From positions 248,001 to 312,000 of the forward strand of contig NZ_BAAAOK010000008.1 of assembly GCF_039530285.1 (NCBI RefSeq): a DNA stretch of 64,000 nucleotides, given 5' to 3'. A model generated the notes under the pieces. The model searched no databases, was not told the DNA's origin, and worked only from the letters and a program-made list of their open reading frames with translations. Shown in pieces: positions 18,386 to 26,167 of the stretch. Source of the stretch: Actinomadura_C alba (GTDB lineage: Bacteria; Actinomycetota; Actinomycetes; Streptosporangiales; Streptosporangiaceae). A program made the position numbers and the translations under genes. Positions within the stretch are counted from its first letter, which is position 1. The number at the start of each line of letters is the position of its first letter.

Positions 18386-18694
18386 ATGGCTCTGCCCACG
18401 CTCACCCCCGAGCAGCGTGCCCAGGCCCTGGAGAAGGCGCAGCAGGCCCGCAAGGAGCGCAGTGAGCTGCTCGCGGGGGTGAAGGCCGGCACGCTCACCA
18501 TCGGTGATGTCCTGGCTCGCACCGACGACATCGCCAAGAAGACCAAGGTCGTCCAGGTGCTCAAGGCCCTGCCCGGCTACGGCCCGGCCAAGGCCGCCGC
18601 GCTCATGGAGCAGGCCGGCATCGACGACAGCCGCCGCGTCGGCGGCCTCGGCGAGCAGCAGCGCCGCAAGCTGCTCGAGGCCGTGTCCGCCTGA
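18386..18694 (+). CDS. mihF: Actinobacterial integration host factor (mIHF/sIHF type)
   Basis: A 102-residue basic protein starting at ATG 18386 behind AAGGAG. It begins MALPTLTPEQRAQALEKAQQ, continues KERSELLAGVKAGTLTIGDV, and has a helix-two-turn-helix region around VLKALPGYGPAKAAALME, the signature of mycobacterial and streptomycete IHF. These nucleoid proteins bend DNA and influence replication, chromosome compaction and phage integration. The canonical gene in actinomycetes sits next to gmk; here it stands alone beside a polymer locus, so it may be a second copy. Family assignment is strong. Confidence 0.92.
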   Translation: MALPTLTPEQRAQALEKAQQARKERSELLAGVKAGTLTIGDVLARTDDIAKKTKVVQVLKALPGYGPAKAAALMEQAGIDDSRRVGGLGEQQRRKLLEAVSA

Positions 18695-18709
18695 CCATGA
18701 GCCGGCGCA

Positions 18710-19936
18710 TCACGCTCTGACGGACGAGCGCACGGCGGGTTCGGGACCGGGCGGGGCGAGTGCCCTGATCCCGGCCGGGCCCGCCGCGGCGATGTAGGCG
18801 CACAGCACTCCGGGTATCGCCAGCGCCAGTGGCAGCGAGGTGGCGTCGGCGAGGTGCCCGATCACGGGTGGGCCGCCGAGCAGACCGGCGTAGCCGAACA
18901 TCGTCACCGTCGACAGCGCACGCCCCGCGGTGCCGCCCGCCGCCCCGACCGCGCTGAACACGACGGGCACGATCGTGGCCAGGCCGACGCCGGCCAGTGC
19001 CCAGCCGGCCCAGGCGACGCCCAGCCTCGCCCCTCCCGTGACCGGGGCCAGCAGGACGAGCGCGTAGCCGGCGGCGGCCACGAGCCCGGACAGCCGGATG
19101 GTGCGAGCCGCGCCCAGCCGGTCGCGCAACCCGTCGCCCAGCAGGCGCACCGTCGTCATCGCCACGGAGTAGACGGTGAACGCCAGCGGGGCGACCGCGG
19201 GCCCGGCCTCCAGCACGTCGCGTGCGTGCACGGCCGCCCAGTCCAGCGCCGCTCCCTCACTGAGGTGACCGGCGAAGACGATGGTGCCGAGGAACAGCAC
19301 CAAGCGCCAGAGCCCGACCCGCCGGGGCGCCGTCTTCACGTGCGGCTCCGCCTCCGTACCGGCACCGGGTCCGGCGGCGCCGGGCAGCAGCCACCTCGCC
19401 GGTGGCAGGAACAGGACGGCTCCGGCCAGCGCGGCCACGACCAGCATGCGTTGAGAGCCGATCCCCGCGTGGAGCCCTGCGGCGGTGAGCGCGCCGCCGG
19501 CGGCGCCACCGAGGCTCCACACTCCATGGAACGCCGACAGGATCGGCTTGGGATGGCGGCGCTCCACCTCGACCGCGTGCACGTTCATGGCGATCTCGAG
19601 CAGCCCCAGTCCCATGCCGAAGACGAGCGCGCCGAGGATGAGCGTGCCGTACGAGGGCGCCAGCGCTGGACAGATCAGGGACAGGGCGCAGAGCGGGCCG
19701 GCCGGCACGCAGACGGCCCGGCTGGACCATCGGTCGCACAACCGGCCGGCGATCGGCATGGAGATCAGCGCGCCGAACGAGACGAACAGCAGCGCCGTGC
19801 CGAGCCTCGCCGCGCCGAGCCCGAGCCGGTCGTCCAGGGCGGGCAGCCCGGCCGCCCACATCCCCACGACGACGCCACACAGACCGAAATAACCGAACAC
19901 GCTCATCCGCGCACGCCGCACGTCTGGGTCGACCAC
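18710..19936 (-). CDS. MFS transporter (12-helix, sugar/metabolite type)
   Basis: A GTG at 19936 stands four bases after AAGGAGG, giving 408 residues. There are about twelve hydrophobic segments; MSVFGYFGLCGVVVGMWAAG forms the first, and GRLCDRWSSRAVCVPAG is the MFS loop 2-3 motif. GAALDWAAVHARDVL in the mid-protein recalls the YbjJ/fucose-permease-like group often controlled by sugar regulators. The gene diverges from a ROK regulator whose promoter overlaps its own, so a regulated carbohydrate or metabolite transporter is the best inference. Convergent with mihF, 15 bp away. Confidence 0.85.
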   Translation of the reverse strand: MVDPDVRRARMSVFGYFGLCGVVVGMWAAGLPALDDRLGLGAARLGTALLFVSFGALISMPIAGRLCDRWSSRAVCVPAGPLCALSLICPALAPSYGTLILGALVFGMGLGLLEIAMNVHAVEVERRHPKPILSAFHGVWSLGGAAGGALTAAGLHAGIGSQRMLVVAALAGAVLFLPPARWLLPGAAGPGAGTEAEPHVKTAPRRVGLWRLVLFLGTIVFAGHLSEGAALDWAAVHARDVLEAGPAVAPLAFTVYSVAMTTVRLLGDGLRDRLGAARTIRLSGLVAAAGYALVLLAPVTGGARLGVAWAGWALAGVGLATIVPVVFSAVGAAGGTAGRALSTVTMFGYAGLLGGPPVIGHLADATSLPLALAIPGVLCAYIAAAGPAGIRALAPPGPEPAVRSSVRA

Positions 19937-19962
19937 AGGCCCTCCTTTTTGCTCTTGGCTAG

Positions 19963-19991
19963 AACATAACAACCCAGAACGACTGACACAA
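19963..19991 (-). promoter_or_regulatory. Candidate promoter of the MFS gene, overlapping the ROK promoter
   Basis: On the minus strand TTGTGT (19986-19991) and TATGTT (19963-19968) are 17 bp apart, which is ideal for a vegetative promoter and gives a short leader that includes AAGGAGG. On the plus strand CACAAT (19987-19992) lies six bases before the ROK GTG (19999), compatible with a leaderless transcript. Sharing of bases by both promoters suggests mutual control. Confidence 0.5.
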
Positions 19992-19998
19992 TGGGCGG

Positions 19999-21249
19999 GT
20001 GCCTGGCGAGACGGGAGCGACGACGAGCGGCCAGCTCCGCGTCCACAACCTGCTCAGGGTGCTGCGCGCGGTGCACGACGGCGGAGCGATGCGCACCCGG
20101 GCCCAGCTCACCCACGACCTCGATCTGGCCCGCGGCACCGCCACCGTGCTGGTCGCGGACCTGATCGGCAGCCGGCTCGTACGGGAGGAACCGACCGTCC
20201 AGCGCACCCGTGGCCGCCCGACCCGTGTTCCCGGACCACACCCGGACGGGCCGGTCGCACTCGCCGTCGACTTCCGCGAGGACTCCTGGACCGTCGCCAT
20301 GGCCGAGCTCGGCGGCCGGCTGACCACGAGAGAGACCCGGCCGCACCGGCCCGGCCCGCCCGAGGCGGTGCTCGGCGAGCTGGCGGACGCGCTGCGCGCA
20401 CACGTCCGCGCCCTCGGCCAGCGGGTCGCGGGGGTGGGGATCGCGATGCCCGGTCCCGTACGCGGAGACCGGCTGCTCGACGTGCCCCACCTCGGCTGGC
20501 GGGACGTCGAGGTCACCGCACTGCTGGCCGCCTCGCGGATCGCGGCGGCACCGCTGCCGGTGCTGCTGGACAACGACGCGACGCTCGCGGGACTGGCGGA
20601 GGCCCGCCGGGGCGCGCTGCGCGGCGTGGCGGTGGGGCTGCACCTGCACGTGGACTTCGATGTGGGCGGAACGCTGATCCTCGACGGACGTCCGCTCAGG
20701 GGCGCGCACGGCACCGGCGGCGAATTCGGACACATGCCGCTGACCGGCGCGTCCGGCGTCTGCGCCTGCGGCGCCACCGGATGCTGGAGCCTGGGCGTAG
20801 GCGCCAACGCCCTGGTCCGGCTGACCGGCGGCGAGGTGACCCCCGGGCAGGGGCGCGAGGAGGCCCAGCGGATCATCGCCGAGGCGATGGCGGGCGACGA
20901 CCGCGCCGCCGCCGCGCTGACCTCGACCGCGCGCGCCCTCGGACAGGGGGTGAGCGCGCTGGTCAACGCCCACGATCCCCAGGTGGTGACGCTCTCCGGG
21001 GTGGGCGCCGACCTGCGGACACACGCCGAAGAGGCAGTGCGCGAGGCCTATCTGCACGGGCTGATGATGTTCCGGCGAGACCGGCCGCCCGAACTCGTCT
21101 CGTCGGCCCTCGGCAGCGAGGGAATCCTCGTCGGCGCCTCCGAGATGGTCTTCGACGCCTTCCTCACGCCGCGGGGTCTGCACGCATGGCAACAGGCGGT
21201 CTCGCCCCTGGCCGGATCCGTGGCCGAACACCGCCGGCCGACCGGCTGA
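19999..21249 (+). CDS. ROK-family transcriptional regulator
   Basis: 416 residues. The first ~75 contain a winged helix (GQLRVHNLLRVLRAVHDGG through a recognition helix ending RTRGRPTR). The rest is an ROK sugar-kinase-like fold: VGIAMPGPVRGD, LDNDATLAGLAEARRGALRG, LHVDFDVGGTLILDG, then GTGGEFGHMPL and the zinc motif CACGATGCWS. The usual CxCGxxGCxE glutamate is Ser here. A regulator that senses a sugar or sugar phosphate is likely; the divergent MFS gene is the probable target. GTG start without a ribosome site, possibly leaderless. Confidence 0.9.
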   Translation: MPGETGATTSGQLRVHNLLRVLRAVHDGGAMRTRAQLTHDLDLARGTATVLVADLIGSRLVREEPTVQRTRGRPTRVPGPHPDGPVALAVDFREDSWTVAMAELGGRLTTRETRPHRPGPPEAVLGELADALRAHVRALGQRVAGVGIAMPGPVRGDRLLDVPHLGWRDVEVTALLAASRIAAAPLPVLLDNDATLAGLAEARRGALRGVAVGLHLHVDFDVGGTLILDGRPLRGAHGTGGEFGHMPLTGASGVCACGATGCWSLGVGANALVRLTGGEVTPGQGREEAQRIIAEAMAGDDRAAAALTSTARALGQGVSALVNAHDPQVVTLSGVGADLRTHAEEAVREAYLHGLMMFRRDRPPELVSSALGSEGILVGASEMVFDAFLTPRGLHAWQQAVSPLAGSVAEHRRPTG

Positions 21250-21506
21250 CTTCAAGCGCGCCCGGCTCATCGGGCTCGCACCCGCCTGACACCTGCGGGC
21301 AAGATTCCAATTGGCAGGGGTTCATCCGAATGTCGCCATCTCGTTGACAGCCTGAAATTAGAAATTCGCAGCCAATTCATATTCGTGGAACAGCCGGCGG
21401 AAATACCACGGGCCGGGGTCACTCGAATGGCACGTCGACCTGCTAGCCTGCATGAAATTCGCACCAGGATGGCGACCGGGCCAGACAAGCGAGGGACACC
21501 GGACGA

Positions 21507-23138
21507 GTGAGCATGCTGGTAGTTCCGAGCGCACAGCCTCGGATCCGCGACAACGATTACGGCGACCTCCGGCCGCCGACGCTCGGTCAATGGGAACCCA
21601 CCCTGACCGTAAGTGTCGTGATACCGGCCTACGGGTCACAGGAGAAGCTGGACCTGACGCTCGCCGGGCTCGCGGGACAGACCTACCCGGGGCATCTGCT
21701 CGAGGTAGTGATCGCCGACGACGGCAGCGACCCGCCGTTGCGCCTGCCCGAGATCCGGCCGGAGCACACCCGGATCGTGCCGAGCCTGCCCGGTGGATGG
21801 GGCTGCGCGCACGCCTACCGTTCCGGCGCGCTCGCCGCCGAGGGCGATGTGATCGTGCGGCTCGACGCCGACATGCTGTGCTTCCACGACAATGTCGAGG
21901 CCCACGTCCGCTGGCACCACCTCGCCGACCACCTGGTCCTCGTCGGACACAAGCGATTCGTCGACTACCAGGCGGGTGCCCTCACTCCTCAGGACGCCTA
22001 CGACGCGGTGGCCCGCGGCGACGGCGAGAAGATCTTCGCCAACGAACGGCATGAGGGTCACCCCTACGAGGAGTTCATCGAGAAGACCGATCTGCTCCGC
22101 TCGGCCGGCGCACAGGCCTCCCGGGTCTTCACCGGGGCCTCGGCCTCCTACCACCGCTCCTTCTACCACGACGCGGGCGGTGTCGACGGCGACATGGTTC
22201 TTGGCGAGGACACCGAGTTCGGGTACCGCCTCGGCCAGGCCGGCGGGGTCTTCGTCCCGGAGCTCGCCAGCAGCAGCTGGCACCTGGGCTGGTCGACCAC
22301 CATGACCAACGGCCAACGCGCCACCCGCTACTGCCGGCCCTTCTACGCCAACCGGGTGCTGATCCCGCGCAAACGCCGCCCCGACCCCGGCAGGCAGTGG
22401 CGGGTGCCCGGCGTCGAGGCCGTGGTCGACGTGACCGAGGCGACCTGGGAGCAGGCCAGGGCGACCGTGAGCGGGCTGACCGCCGGCAACGTGTCGGACG
22501 TACGCATCGATCTGGTCGGACCGTGGTCGAAGCTCCACGACCGGCGACGCGACCTGCACGCCGATCCGCTGCTCGATCTGCGGCTCATGCGCGAGGGCTT
22601 CGGCGACGACGGCAGGGTGCGCCTGGTCGAGTCGGTGGCCGAGACCGCGTTCCCCTCGCCCTACCGCTTCCACTGCCCGGCCGGATGGGTCCCCGCTCCC
22701 GGGGCCCTCCAGCGGCTGATCCAGCTGGTCGAGAAGGAGGGGTACGGCCTCGTCACGCTCGATCTGTCCGGCGAGCAGACCGAGGCGACCACCGCGCGGT
22801 TCGAGCAGACGCGCGCGTACGCTCGCGCCCACCGGATCGCCGGGGCCGATGACGACGTCGACAACCTGGTGCGCGAGATGTTCGCGGCGCACACCATCGA
22901 CGGCACCGAATGGGCTCTCACGCAGGCCACGACCGACGTGCCGCAACCGCCGGTCGACTGGCACGCCCGCGCCGTGAAGTGGGAGTCCGAGGCGGCCAAG
23001 TGGCGGGCTCAGGCGCACAGCCTGAACGCCGAGATCCGCGAGATGAAGGCACAGCAGAACCGCCGGCTGCACCGCAGGCTCCGCCGTCGGCTCGGGCGGA
23101 TCCGGCGAAGCATCGTCGGCCCGCGCGCGCAGTCGTAG
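21507..23138 (+). CDS. GT2-family glycosyltransferase with C-terminal coiled-coil tail
   Basis: 543 residues. The GT2 domain begins about residue 33 with LTVSVVIPAYGSQEKLDLTL, followed by VVIADDGSDPPLRL, and has the donor motif VRLDADMLCF; VLGEDTEFGYRLGQAGG resembles the ED-x-E/R acceptor region. The C-terminal half is of unknown fold and ends with a charged helix rich in Arg and Lys (EIREMKAQQNRRLHRRLRRR), possibly a membrane or nucleic-acid contact. GTG 21507 lies ten bases after GAGGGA; ATG 21513 is an alternative. The 257-bp upstream gap is AT-richer than average and contains TTGACA near 21346 without a well-spaced -10. Donor unknown; a polysaccharide role is inferred from the surroundings. 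Confidence 0.85.
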   Translation: MSMLVVPSAQPRIRDNDYGDLRPPTLGQWEPTLTVSVVIPAYGSQEKLDLTLAGLAGQTYPGHLLEVVIADDGSDPPLRLPEIRPEHTRIVPSLPGGWGCAHAYRSGALAAEGDVIVRLDADMLCFHDNVEAHVRWHHLADHLVLVGHKRFVDYQAGALTPQDAYDAVARGDGEKIFANERHEGHPYEEFIEKTDLLRSAGAQASRVFTGASASYHRSFYHDAGGVDGDMVLGEDTEFGYRLGQAGGVFVPELASSSWHLGWSTTMTNGQRATRYCRPFYANRVLIPRKRRPDPGRQWRVPGVEAVVDVTEATWEQARATVSGLTAGNVSDVRIDLVGPWSKLHDRRRDLHADPLLDLRLMREGFGDDGRVRLVESVAETAFPSPYRFHCPAGWVPAPGALQRLIQLVEKEGYGLVTLDLSGEQTEATTARFEQTRAYARAHRIAGADDDVDNLVREMFAAHTIDGTEWALTQATTDVPQPPVDWHARAVKWESEAAKWRAQAHSLNAEIREMKAQQNRRLHRRLRRRLGRIRRSIVGPRAQS

Positions 23139-23205
23139 CCAGCGCCCCGAACGCGGGCCGGTCAACCTCCAGGCCCATCTGACCGCTCCTGGCAGACCGT
23201 TCCGG

Positions 23206-24183
23206 TCAGCGCCTTCCCGCTCGGGCCAGTGCGTCCTCAGCCTGCGCGGCCAGGGTGGCGACAAGATCGGCTGCGGAGGGCAGGTCGTTGATGAGATCGA
23301 TGGCCTCGCTGGCCCACACCGGCAGTGGGGGTATCTCGCCTCGTGCCACGCCATCTTGGTAGGCCTGCTTGGCCTGGGGATCGGCGGAGAGTTCGGCCTC
23401 TCGGCCCCGCCATTGGTCAAGAACGGGGTGGCCGAGGGTGCGGGCGGTGTACTTCGACGGCCACCGAGAGCCTCGGGCGATATCGAGCACGCTGCTGCGC
23501 TCGGTGTCCTGCCCGTGTCCCTCGACGATCGCCTTGGCGGTCGAGGGGGCGACCAGTGCCTCGGGCGTGGCCTGAAAGCGGGTACCGATGAGCGCCCCGG
23601 CGGCCCCCAGAGCCAGGACGGCGGCCACGCCACGTCCATCGGCGATCCCGCCGGCCGCCAGCACCGGCACCGGCGCCGCCAGGTCCACCACGACCGGCAC
23701 GAACGGCAACGTGGACCGCCCGTGCCGAGCGCCATGCCCACCGCTTTCGGTCCCCTGCGCCACGATGACATCTGCGCCCAGGTCCACCGCCCGCCGGGCC
23801 TCCTCCAGATCGGTGACCTGAATGATCAGCGCCACACCCGCCTGGCGGATGCGTTCAGCGAACGGGCTCGGGTCTCCAAAGGACAACATCACCGCCCTGG
23901 GGTTGTGCTCCAGCGCCCGCTCGACCGCGCCAACATCGATCGCCCAGGTCAGGAAGCCGATCCCCCACGGCTTTTCGGTGCCCTCGGCAACTATTGGCAG
24001 CTCGCGGGCCAGCCAGTCCCGATCCCCGTTGCCGCTGCCCAGCAGCCCGAGCCCCCCGCCTCGAGAGACGGCCGCCGCCAGCGCACCACCAGCCGACCCG
24101 CCCATCGGCGCCAGGGCAATCGGGTGCTGCACACCGAACAACTTCGTGAATGCCGTCGACAACGCCATGCCCACAATCATCAC
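23206..24183 (-). CDS. Nitronate monooxygenase-like flavin oxidoreductase (YrpB/2-NPD family)
   Basis: A TIM-barrel FMN enzyme family. Visible motifs: FGVQHPIALAPMGGSAGGAL at the N-terminus, SFGDPSPFAERIRQAG, DVIVAQGTESGGHGARHG containing the conserved GxExGGH, then VLAAGGIADGRGVAAVLALG and GALIGTRF binding the flavin phosphate. Members oxidise alkyl nitronates or act as enoyl reductase-like proteins, so the substrate is open. Start is uncertain: GTG 24183, ATG 24180, GTG 24174 (best spaced from AAGGGG) or ATG 24168 are all in frame. Confidence 0.87.
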   Translation of the reverse strand: MMIVGMALSTAFTKLFGVQHPIALAPMGGSAGGALAAAVSRGGGLGLLGSGNGDRDWLARELPIVAEGTEKPWGIGFLTWAIDVGAVERALEHNPRAVMLSFGDPSPFAERIRQAGVALIIQVTDLEEARRAVDLGADVIVAQGTESGGHGARHGRSTLPFVPVVVDLAAPVPVLAAGGIADGRGVAAVLALGAAGALIGTRFQATPEALVAPSTAKAIVEGHGQDTERSSVLDIARGSRWPSKYTARTLGHPVLDQWRGREAELSADPQAKQAYQDGVARGEIPPLPVWASEAIDLINDLPSAADLVATLAAQAEDALARAGRR

Positions 24184-24252
24184 CCCTTACCGGCACACAA
24201 GGGCGTCGGGCAGATGAACTGGCCGCCGACGCGGCGACATGGACCGAAGCCG

Positions 24253-25239
24253 TTAGCCGAGAGCGTCGAGCAATTCGCGCTCGCGCTGGGCGCTGAGGCC
24301 GGCACGTCTTGCCCGGTCCAGACCCTGCTCGCGTTCCCACAGCAGCGTGTCGGCCAGCAGCTCCGCCCGGGGCCGATGACGAAGCCCCGCGGCGCGCGCC
24401 GCAGATCCGCTGCGGGCCGAGAAGCCCTCCCAGCCCGGCTCGACCAGCCACATCGGCAGCGACTCGGCCCCCATGAACTCGGCCACGCCCTTCGCGAGCA
24501 GCCAGGCCGAGTCGGCGGTGACCACCGGACCGGTGTGCCCGCCAATGCTACGAGACAGCTCGATCCACTCTCCGAACGGAACGACCGGACCGACAGCGTC
24601 GTACGTGCCGACGCTCCCCGTCGCCCCGGCGTCGAGCAGCCAAGCGGTGAGGTCCCGCACGTCGACTGCCTGTGTCGGCATGGCCGGTGCATCGGGAACC
24701 AGCATCGGCCCTTGCGGATCGCGTGCGGCACGGGCCACCCAGTAGCCGGTGCGTCCGGTGTGATCGCCCGGGCCGGCGATGAGACCGGCGCGTGCGACGA
24801 GCAGACGGTCGCCCACGATCGCCGTAGAGGCCTGCTCGCAGGCGACTTTCGCCTCGCCGTACAACGCGCGGTCGACCTCGCTTCGATCGGCCGGAGCAAG
24901 AAGGGCCGCGGACTCGTCCGCGGCCGGCGTGGCATGGGAGGCGTAGGCGCTGACGGAGGAGACATAGGCCCAATGCCTGGCCCTGCCGCCCAGTGCGTTG
25001 AGCGCCTCACGAACGAAGCCCGGCTGCCATGACACCTCGATGACCGCATCCCATTCGCGGTCAAGCAGCGGTTGGTACGCCACAGGATCGCGCCGGTCGG
25101 CGACCACCAGCCTCGCTCCGCCCGCGGCTTCTCCGCTTTCGCCGCGCGCCAGGCACGTCACTCGATGGCCGCGCTCGATCGCCTGCCTCGACAGCTCCCG
25201 GCCCACCCAAGCTGTCCCGCCCAGCACCAAGATCTCCAT
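24253..25239 (-). CDS. NAD(P)-dependent SDR epimerase/reductase family protein
   Basis: 328 residues beginning MEILVLGGTAWVGRELSRQA, an atypical-SDR nucleotide motif, then WAYVSSVSAYASH with the Ser and a later ALYGEAKVACEQ providing YxxxK. RAGLIAGPGDHTGRTGYW and PTQAVDVRDLTAWLLD match NAD-dependent epimerase/dehydratase proteins common in actinomycetes. The substrate is unknown. It lies 70 bp upstream of and on the same strand as the nitronate-monooxygenase-like gene, so the two may be co-transcribed as a small redox unit. Confidence 0.85.
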   Translation of the reverse strand: MEILVLGGTAWVGRELSRQAIERGHRVTCLARGESGEAAGGARLVVADRRDPVAYQPLLDREWDAVIEVSWQPGFVREALNALGGRARHWAYVSSVSAYASHATPAADESAALLAPADRSEVDRALYGEAKVACEQASTAIVGDRLLVARAGLIAGPGDHTGRTGYWVARAARDPQGPMLVPDAPAMPTQAVDVRDLTAWLLDAGATGSVGTYDAVGPVVPFGEWIELSRSIGGHTGPVVTADSAWLLAKGVAEFMGAESLPMWLVEPGWEGFSARSGSAARAAGLRHRPRAELLADTLLWEREQGLDRARRAGLSAQRERELLDALG

Positions 25240-25285
25240 CCCGACACTTAAGCACCGCGAACACGGAGCACCCAGGCGGGTTCAC

Positions 25286-25321
25286 CGACAGCGGACCCGA
25301 TTCGCCCACAGCGGATCCGAT
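25286..25321. repeat. Two imperfect 16-bp repeats with 20-bp period
   Basis: ACAGCGGA-CCGAT recurs with period 20 (25288-25301 and 25308-25321), differing at one internal base. It lies in the 274-bp gap between the epimerase and the Uma2 gene, where I see no gene and no other structure. Confidence 0.6.
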
Positions 25322-25513
25322 GTCGTCAACCGGCAAGGTGGCCAGGTGTGGGTGCGGGCCAAGTTCGACGCCTTCGATCCCAGCCCGCTTGCGGGCAAAT
25401 GAGCTACGGCCGGTCCTGGCGTCGTACTGGGGTCGGCCGCGTGAAGCGCGATGAGTTGAACATCCAGCGCTGACGCAGCGCAGCGCTGAAGGCCCTGACT
25501 CCGGTCGAGGTCC

Positions 25514-26083
25514 TCAGAATCGCAATTCGGCCCAGTCGATCGTGATGGTGATGGGATTGCTGACCGTTGGCGCGTCGCCGGCCTCGTCCTTCATGAACGT
25601 GCCGATGTGCTTGTAGAGCATCGTGGCCCGGTCGAGCTGGTAGCGCTCGATGACCGATACACCTGTGCCGTCCAGCCGGGCCACCCAGTAGTGCGGGATG
25701 CCGGCTTTGGCGTACTCCGCAGGCTTGTCGAGGGTGTCCTGCGTCTCCGATCCAGGGGAAACGATCTCGATGACGAGCAGAGCGTGCTCGGCTCGCAACC
25801 GTTCTCCTCGCTCGCGATCCAGGCACCGATAGAGCACGACATCGGGTCGGCGGTTGAGCAACGGAACGTCACGAAGTCTCAGATCGACGTAGTTGTTCAC
25901 CGTGACGCACCCGTGGCCACGTTCCATGGCCGAACGCGCATGACGTTCCAGCGAGTTGGCGAGCCGCCTGCCCACCGTCTGGTGATCGGGAGTAGGCGCC
26001 TCGCAGTAGACGACGTAGCCGTCCACGATCTCAATCGCCTTGGCGATCTCCTCGGGGAGCGCCTCGTACTCTTCTGCGGTCAC
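25514..26083 (-). CDS. Uma2-family (DUF820) putative endonuclease
   Basis: 189 residues. MTAEEYEALPEEIAKAIEIV, DGYVVYCEAPTPDHQTVGRR, RPDVVLYRCLD and LLVIEIVSPGSETQD are the diagnostic blocks; together with the Lys in TLDKPAEYAKAGIPHYW they give the PD-(D/E)xK nuclease-like core (RPDVV, EIVS, K). The Uma2 family is abundant in cyanobacteria and actinomycetes; nuclease activity is predicted from fold and biological role is unknown. The GTG start lies inside a triple 8-bp repeat and lacks a ribosome site. Confidence 0.88.
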   Translation of the reverse strand: MTAEEYEALPEEIAKAIEIVDGYVVYCEAPTPDHQTVGRRLANSLERHARSAMERGHGCVTVNNYVDLRLRDVPLLNRRPDVVLYRCLDRERGERLRAEHALLVIEIVSPGSETQDTLDKPAEYAKAGIPHYWVARLDGTGVSVIERYQLDRATMLYKHIGTFMKDEAGDAPTVSNPITITIDWAELRF

Positions 26084-26099
26084 GCGGTCACGCGGTCAC
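26076..26099. repeat. Triple 8-bp tandem repeat covering the Uma2 start codon
   Basis: Three perfect GCGGTCAC units in plus orientation (GTGACCGC on the coding strand), followed by a partial fourth. Each unit carries a GTG; the one nearest the gene is in frame. Confidence 0.8.
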
Positions 26100-26167
26100 G
26101 CGATCGGGCTGAGGCCGGATGCCCAGGAGCCAGCTGTCTTCCGGTAGGGAAGTCATCCGGCATCCCC

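Noticed and set aside
25240..25513. Transposase or integrase remnant
   Set aside because: The short plus-strand frame ending near 25401 looked suggestive, but no catalytic motif or terminal repeats could be found.
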